Source: an uncultured Flavobacteriales bacterium
GTDB taxonomy: Bacteria; Bacteroidota; Bacteroidia; Flavobacteriales_D; Crocinitomicaceae
Reading direction: 5' to 3'
Length of the DNA: 64,000 nucleotides
Assembly: GCA_913046365.1 (NCBI GenBank)
Contig: CAJWRM010000001.1
Span: 1-64,000 of the forward strand
In this document: positions 62,032-64,000 of the stretch, one piece after another
Layout of the letters: each line of letters begins with the position of its first letter
Position numbering within the stretch: the first letter of the stretch is position 1
The notes under the pieces: generated by a model
Told to the model about the DNA's origin: nothing
Seen by the model: the letters and a program-made list of their open reading frames with translations, nothing else
The model's database searches: none
Position numbers and translations under genes: made by a program

Positions 62032-63051
62032 TCAGGCCCAAACTTTTGTTCCTTCAGAACAATTATTACAGATGTCTACTGCTTGTCGGTTTGTAACAAC
62101 TGCCTTTCGAAAGTTTCTGTAGGAAGACGCATTCCATATTTCATTAAAATGATGATGCTGTATGCTGCCCAAAACATGTTTTGCATCTTTGTCAAAACAA
62201 CATGGGACAATACTTCCATCCCACGTACTTACAGAACCAGACCACATTCTCCAGCAATGGTTTCCTGGCTTACCTTTAAGCTTATAGCTCCCATCCTTTT
62301 GTTTGGTATAACGTGAATACTCCTCGTTTTCGGGCATTAATGGATTTCCATGCTTATATTTATATAGCTGGGCAGTTTTTATTCGCACCTCATCTATGGA
62401 CATTTCTGAAGCAAGCTCAAACACCTGAGGTATTTCATGTTCATTCGGTTTAACAGCTAAAAATTGAAATATTAAATGTGGTGTATCTGAAGCTCTTTCT
62501 TTTTTAGCTTCAACCAAATACTGACTAGCTTTTAATACTTTTGATAGTTTGCCATTTACTCTATACTGTTCATATGTCTTTTGCGTTAAACCATCAATTG
62601 AAATAATCAATCGATCCAAACCGGAATCAACAATCTCTAGCGCCTTTTTCGGATTTACAAAATGTACATTTGATGAGGTCGATGTATATATCCTGGATCG
62701 TTTTGCTTCTTTTATTAACTCTAAAAATCTTGGGTGTAGAAACGGTTCGCCTTGAAAATAATAATTGATATAAAAAACTGATTTGTCGATTTGACTCAAT
62801 AACCTTTTGTGCAATCCCAAATCAATTTTACCTGTCGGACGTGTAAATTGCTTAAGACCACTCGGACACTCAGGACAGCCAAGATTGCATGAAGTCGTTG
62901 GCTCAATACTCATTGAGGCAGGTTTTCCAAAATGTACAGGTAATTTTAATAACCTTGTAGCTGAAAAGCTTAACCTCAAAAGGAATAAGTTCCATATCCT
63001 TCTCAGAGTCATATGCCTTAGTATGCTTATTGAATCATTAACTTTTGACAT
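62032..63051 (-). CDS. Radical SAM/SPASM domain protein
   Basis: A 339-residue radical SAM enzyme. The [4Fe-4S] site is in TTSCNLGCPECPSG (CxxxCxxC, about residues 53-60). YYFQGEPFLHPRFLELI and LIISIDGLTQKTYEQYRVNG follow in the barrel. The C-terminal SPASM-type region has CWRMWSG, DGSIVPCCFD and CNNCSEG for additional cluster binding. Related enzymes modify peptides, sugars or cofactors. No peptide substrate is recognisable nearby. It is convergent with the cobalamin operon (four-base gap). I see no separate N-terminal B12-binding domain. Confidence 0.87.
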   Translation of the reverse strand: MSKVNDSISILRHMTLRRIWNLFLLRLSFSATRLLKLPVHFGKPASMSIEPTTSCNLGCPECPSGLKQFTRPTGKIDLGLHKRLLSQIDKSVFYINYYFQGEPFLHPRFLELIKEAKRSRIYTSTSSNVHFVNPKKALEIVDSGLDRLIISIDGLTQKTYEQYRVNGKLSKVLKASQYLVEAKKERASDTPHLIFQFLAVKPNEHEIPQVFELASEMSIDEVRIKTAQLYKYKHGNPLMPENEEYSRYTKQKDGSYKLKGKPGNHCWRMWSGSVSTWDGSIVPCCFDKDAKHVLGSIQHHHFNEIWNASSYRNFRKAVVTNRQAVDICNNCSEGTKVWA

Positions 63052-63144
63052 AAAACGAAATTACAAATTATCAGCACTTCATCAACATCAAAATAATCGA
63101 AAGATAGAATGTAAAGTTATCCTATATCGAATGGGTAAAAGAGA

Positions 63145-63152
63145 TATATTTG
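63145..63152 (+). promoter_or_regulatory. -7 box of the phosphoribosyltransferase-murQ unit
   Basis: TATATTTG fits TAnnTTTG and lies 16 bases before the ATG at 63169. The -33 element is not clear. Confidence 0.45.
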
Positions 63153-63168
63153 TACAAAGTCAATTTGT

Positions 63169-63663
63169 ATGCAAATAATACTTAACCATAGGCAAACACA
63201 ACAAAAAATAACAAGGCTCGGTCATGAGCTTATTGAAAATTGCTTTGAGGAGCCTCATCTTTTCATGGGAGGAATTACAGGAAATGGTTTTGATTTGGCA
63301 CAAAGGCTTGCTAGTATTATTGAAAAAAACTCTTCTATTCAAGTCACCTGCTTTGAAATTTCCATTGATAAAAATGAACCTTGGAAGAAGGATATAGCGC
63401 TAAGTATTGAGCAAAACAAGCTAAAAAAAGGTTATATCGTTCTCGTGGATGATGTTATTAACTCAGGAAAAACGCTGCAGTATGCACTCGTTAAATTTTT
63501 AGAACATTCTACAAAAGCAATCAAAACCGTAGTTCTTGTGGATAGAAAGCATAGAAGATATCCGGTAAAAGCAAATTTTGTTGGACTCTCGCTCTCAACA
63601 ACCTTGCAAGATCGTGTTGAAGTTGATTTTAGTAAAGGGGATACAAAAGCATTTTTGGTATGA
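63169..63663 (+). CDS. PyrR-like phosphoribosyltransferase
   Basis: A 164-residue type I phosphoribosyltransferase. The PRPP-binding loop VLVDDVINSGKTLQYAL (about residues 91-107) is intact, and the C-terminal part (VVLVDRKHRRYPVKANFVGL) resembles PyrR, the pyrimidine-operon regulator and uracil phosphoribosyltransferase. No pyr genes are nearby, and many Bacteroidota carry such stand-alone copies of unknown target. Its stop overlaps the murQ start (ATGA), so the two are coupled. The nucleobase substrate is not determined. Confidence 0.82.
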   Translation: MQIILNHRQTQQKITRLGHELIENCFEEPHLFMGGITGNGFDLAQRLASIIEKNSSIQVTCFEISIDKNEPWKKDIALSIEQNKLKKGYIVLVDDVINSGKTLQYALVKFLEHSTKAIKTVVLVDRKHRRYPVKANFVGLSLSTTLQDRVEVDFSKGDTKAFLV

Positions 63664-64000
63664 AAAAGCCTACAGAAGATCCCTCCAACCATGACCATCT
63701 TGAATTAATGAGCACGTCTGAATTATTAACCAATATAAATCAGGAAGATCAGACTGTTGCTAATGCAGTAAAAAAAGAAATACCGGCGATTGAGTCTTTT
63801 TTAAAAGAAGCGCTCCCACGAATGAGAGAAGGTGGAAGGTTATTTTATATTGGCGCTGGAACAAGTGGAAGGCTTGGCGTTGTGGATGCGAGTGAATGCC
63901 CGCCTACATTTGGCGTAGACCACGGAGTTGTTGTAGGACTTATTGCAGGTGGTGACCAAGCCATAAGAAAAGCGGTTGAATTTGCTGAAGACGATACAGA
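63660..64000 (+). CDS. murQ: N-acetylmuramic acid 6-phosphate etherase, 5' part
   Basis: The first 113 codons of murQ; the gene continues beyond the window. MurQ splits MurNAc-6-phosphate into GlcNAc-6-phosphate and lactate during peptidoglycan recycling. The N-terminus with LELMSTSELLTNINQEDQTV, the SIS-domain start GGRLFYIGAGTSGRLGVVDA and SECPPTFG is diagnostic. The ATG overlaps the stop of the phosphoribosyltransferase by four bases. With mltG and the glucosaminidase it adds to the wall-turnover genes in the window. Confidence 0.95.
   Translation, partial: MKKPTEDPSNHDHLELMSTSELLTNINQEDQTVANAVKKEIPAIESFLKEALPRMREGGRLFYIGAGTSGRLGVVDASECPPTFGVDHGVVVGLIAGGDQAIRKAVEFAEDDT

Overview
The window is about 64 kb of AT-rich chromosome from a member of the Bacteroidota, most probably order Flavobacteriales. 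The evidence is: three surface proteins with C-terminal type IX secretion (T9SS type A) sorting tails; a short primary sigma factor without region 1.1; promoters with the Bacteroidota TTTG / TAnnTTTG signature and few Shine-Dalgarno sequences; a fused E1 alpha-beta oxoacid dehydrogenase; a serine palmitoyltransferase-like enzyme; and a BtuB/BtuG-type cobalamin locus. Almost all of it is ordinary core chromosome. I see no rRNA, tRNA, insertion sequence, prophage, CRISPR array or integrase.

Layout. 1-4.3 kb (minus): a truncated OmpA-like protein with a Pro/Thr/Asp repeat linker, a small lipoprotein, an M20 amidohydrolase, a half-size TauE and a LuxE-like protein. 4.4-14.3 kb: hemH, ahcY, acnB, a class III CoA-transferase, trmH, a bTHX ribosomal protein with a Lys/Ala tail, serC, serA and a 59-residue SEC-C protein. 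14.3-17.4 kb: a Fur/Zur-type regulator divergent from merC-folE, with a perfect 7-1-7 palindrome on the promoter, followed by a sugar transferase overlapping an archaeal-type (type II) GAPDH homologue. 17.4-30.2 kb: a cyclophilin, clpB, a glucosaminidase, an M1 peptidase pair, der, era, a DUF58 protein, a DMT transporter and a SUI1 protein. 30.2-36.6 kb: wecB plus a deacetylase-like protein, then the minus-strand set dapF / unknown / GNAT / mltG and an asparaginase-like hydrolase.

36.7-47.5 kb: an HtrA protease, the primary sigma factor, GAPDH with an N-terminal extension, a tiny membrane ORF, the serine palmitoyltransferase homologue, cutC, E1 alpha-beta and sppA. 47.5-56.6 kb (minus): a large M1 peptidase with a strand-rich C-terminus, a multidomain T9SS cargo with an inserted cupredoxin domain, pnp, rpsO and an unknown membrane protein.

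56.8-62.0 kb is a cobalamin uptake operon. A cobalamin riboswitch precedes a DUF4465 surface protein, an intercistronic hairpin, a BtuB-like TonB-dependent receptor, a BtuG-like propeller lipoprotein and a T9SS-sorted surface protein. After it come a radical SAM/SPASM protein (minus), a PyrR-like phosphoribosyltransferase and the start of murQ, cut by the window edge.

The least explained parts are the sugar-transferase/type II GAPDH pair, the putative metal-regulated merC-folE unit beside it, the T9SS-adapted cobalamin operon, and two cell-envelope proteins with unusual domain architecture. Promoter calls rest on matches to the Bacteroidota consensus read by eye. Four genes have the -7 box so close to the start codon that their mRNAs should be leaderless or nearly so.
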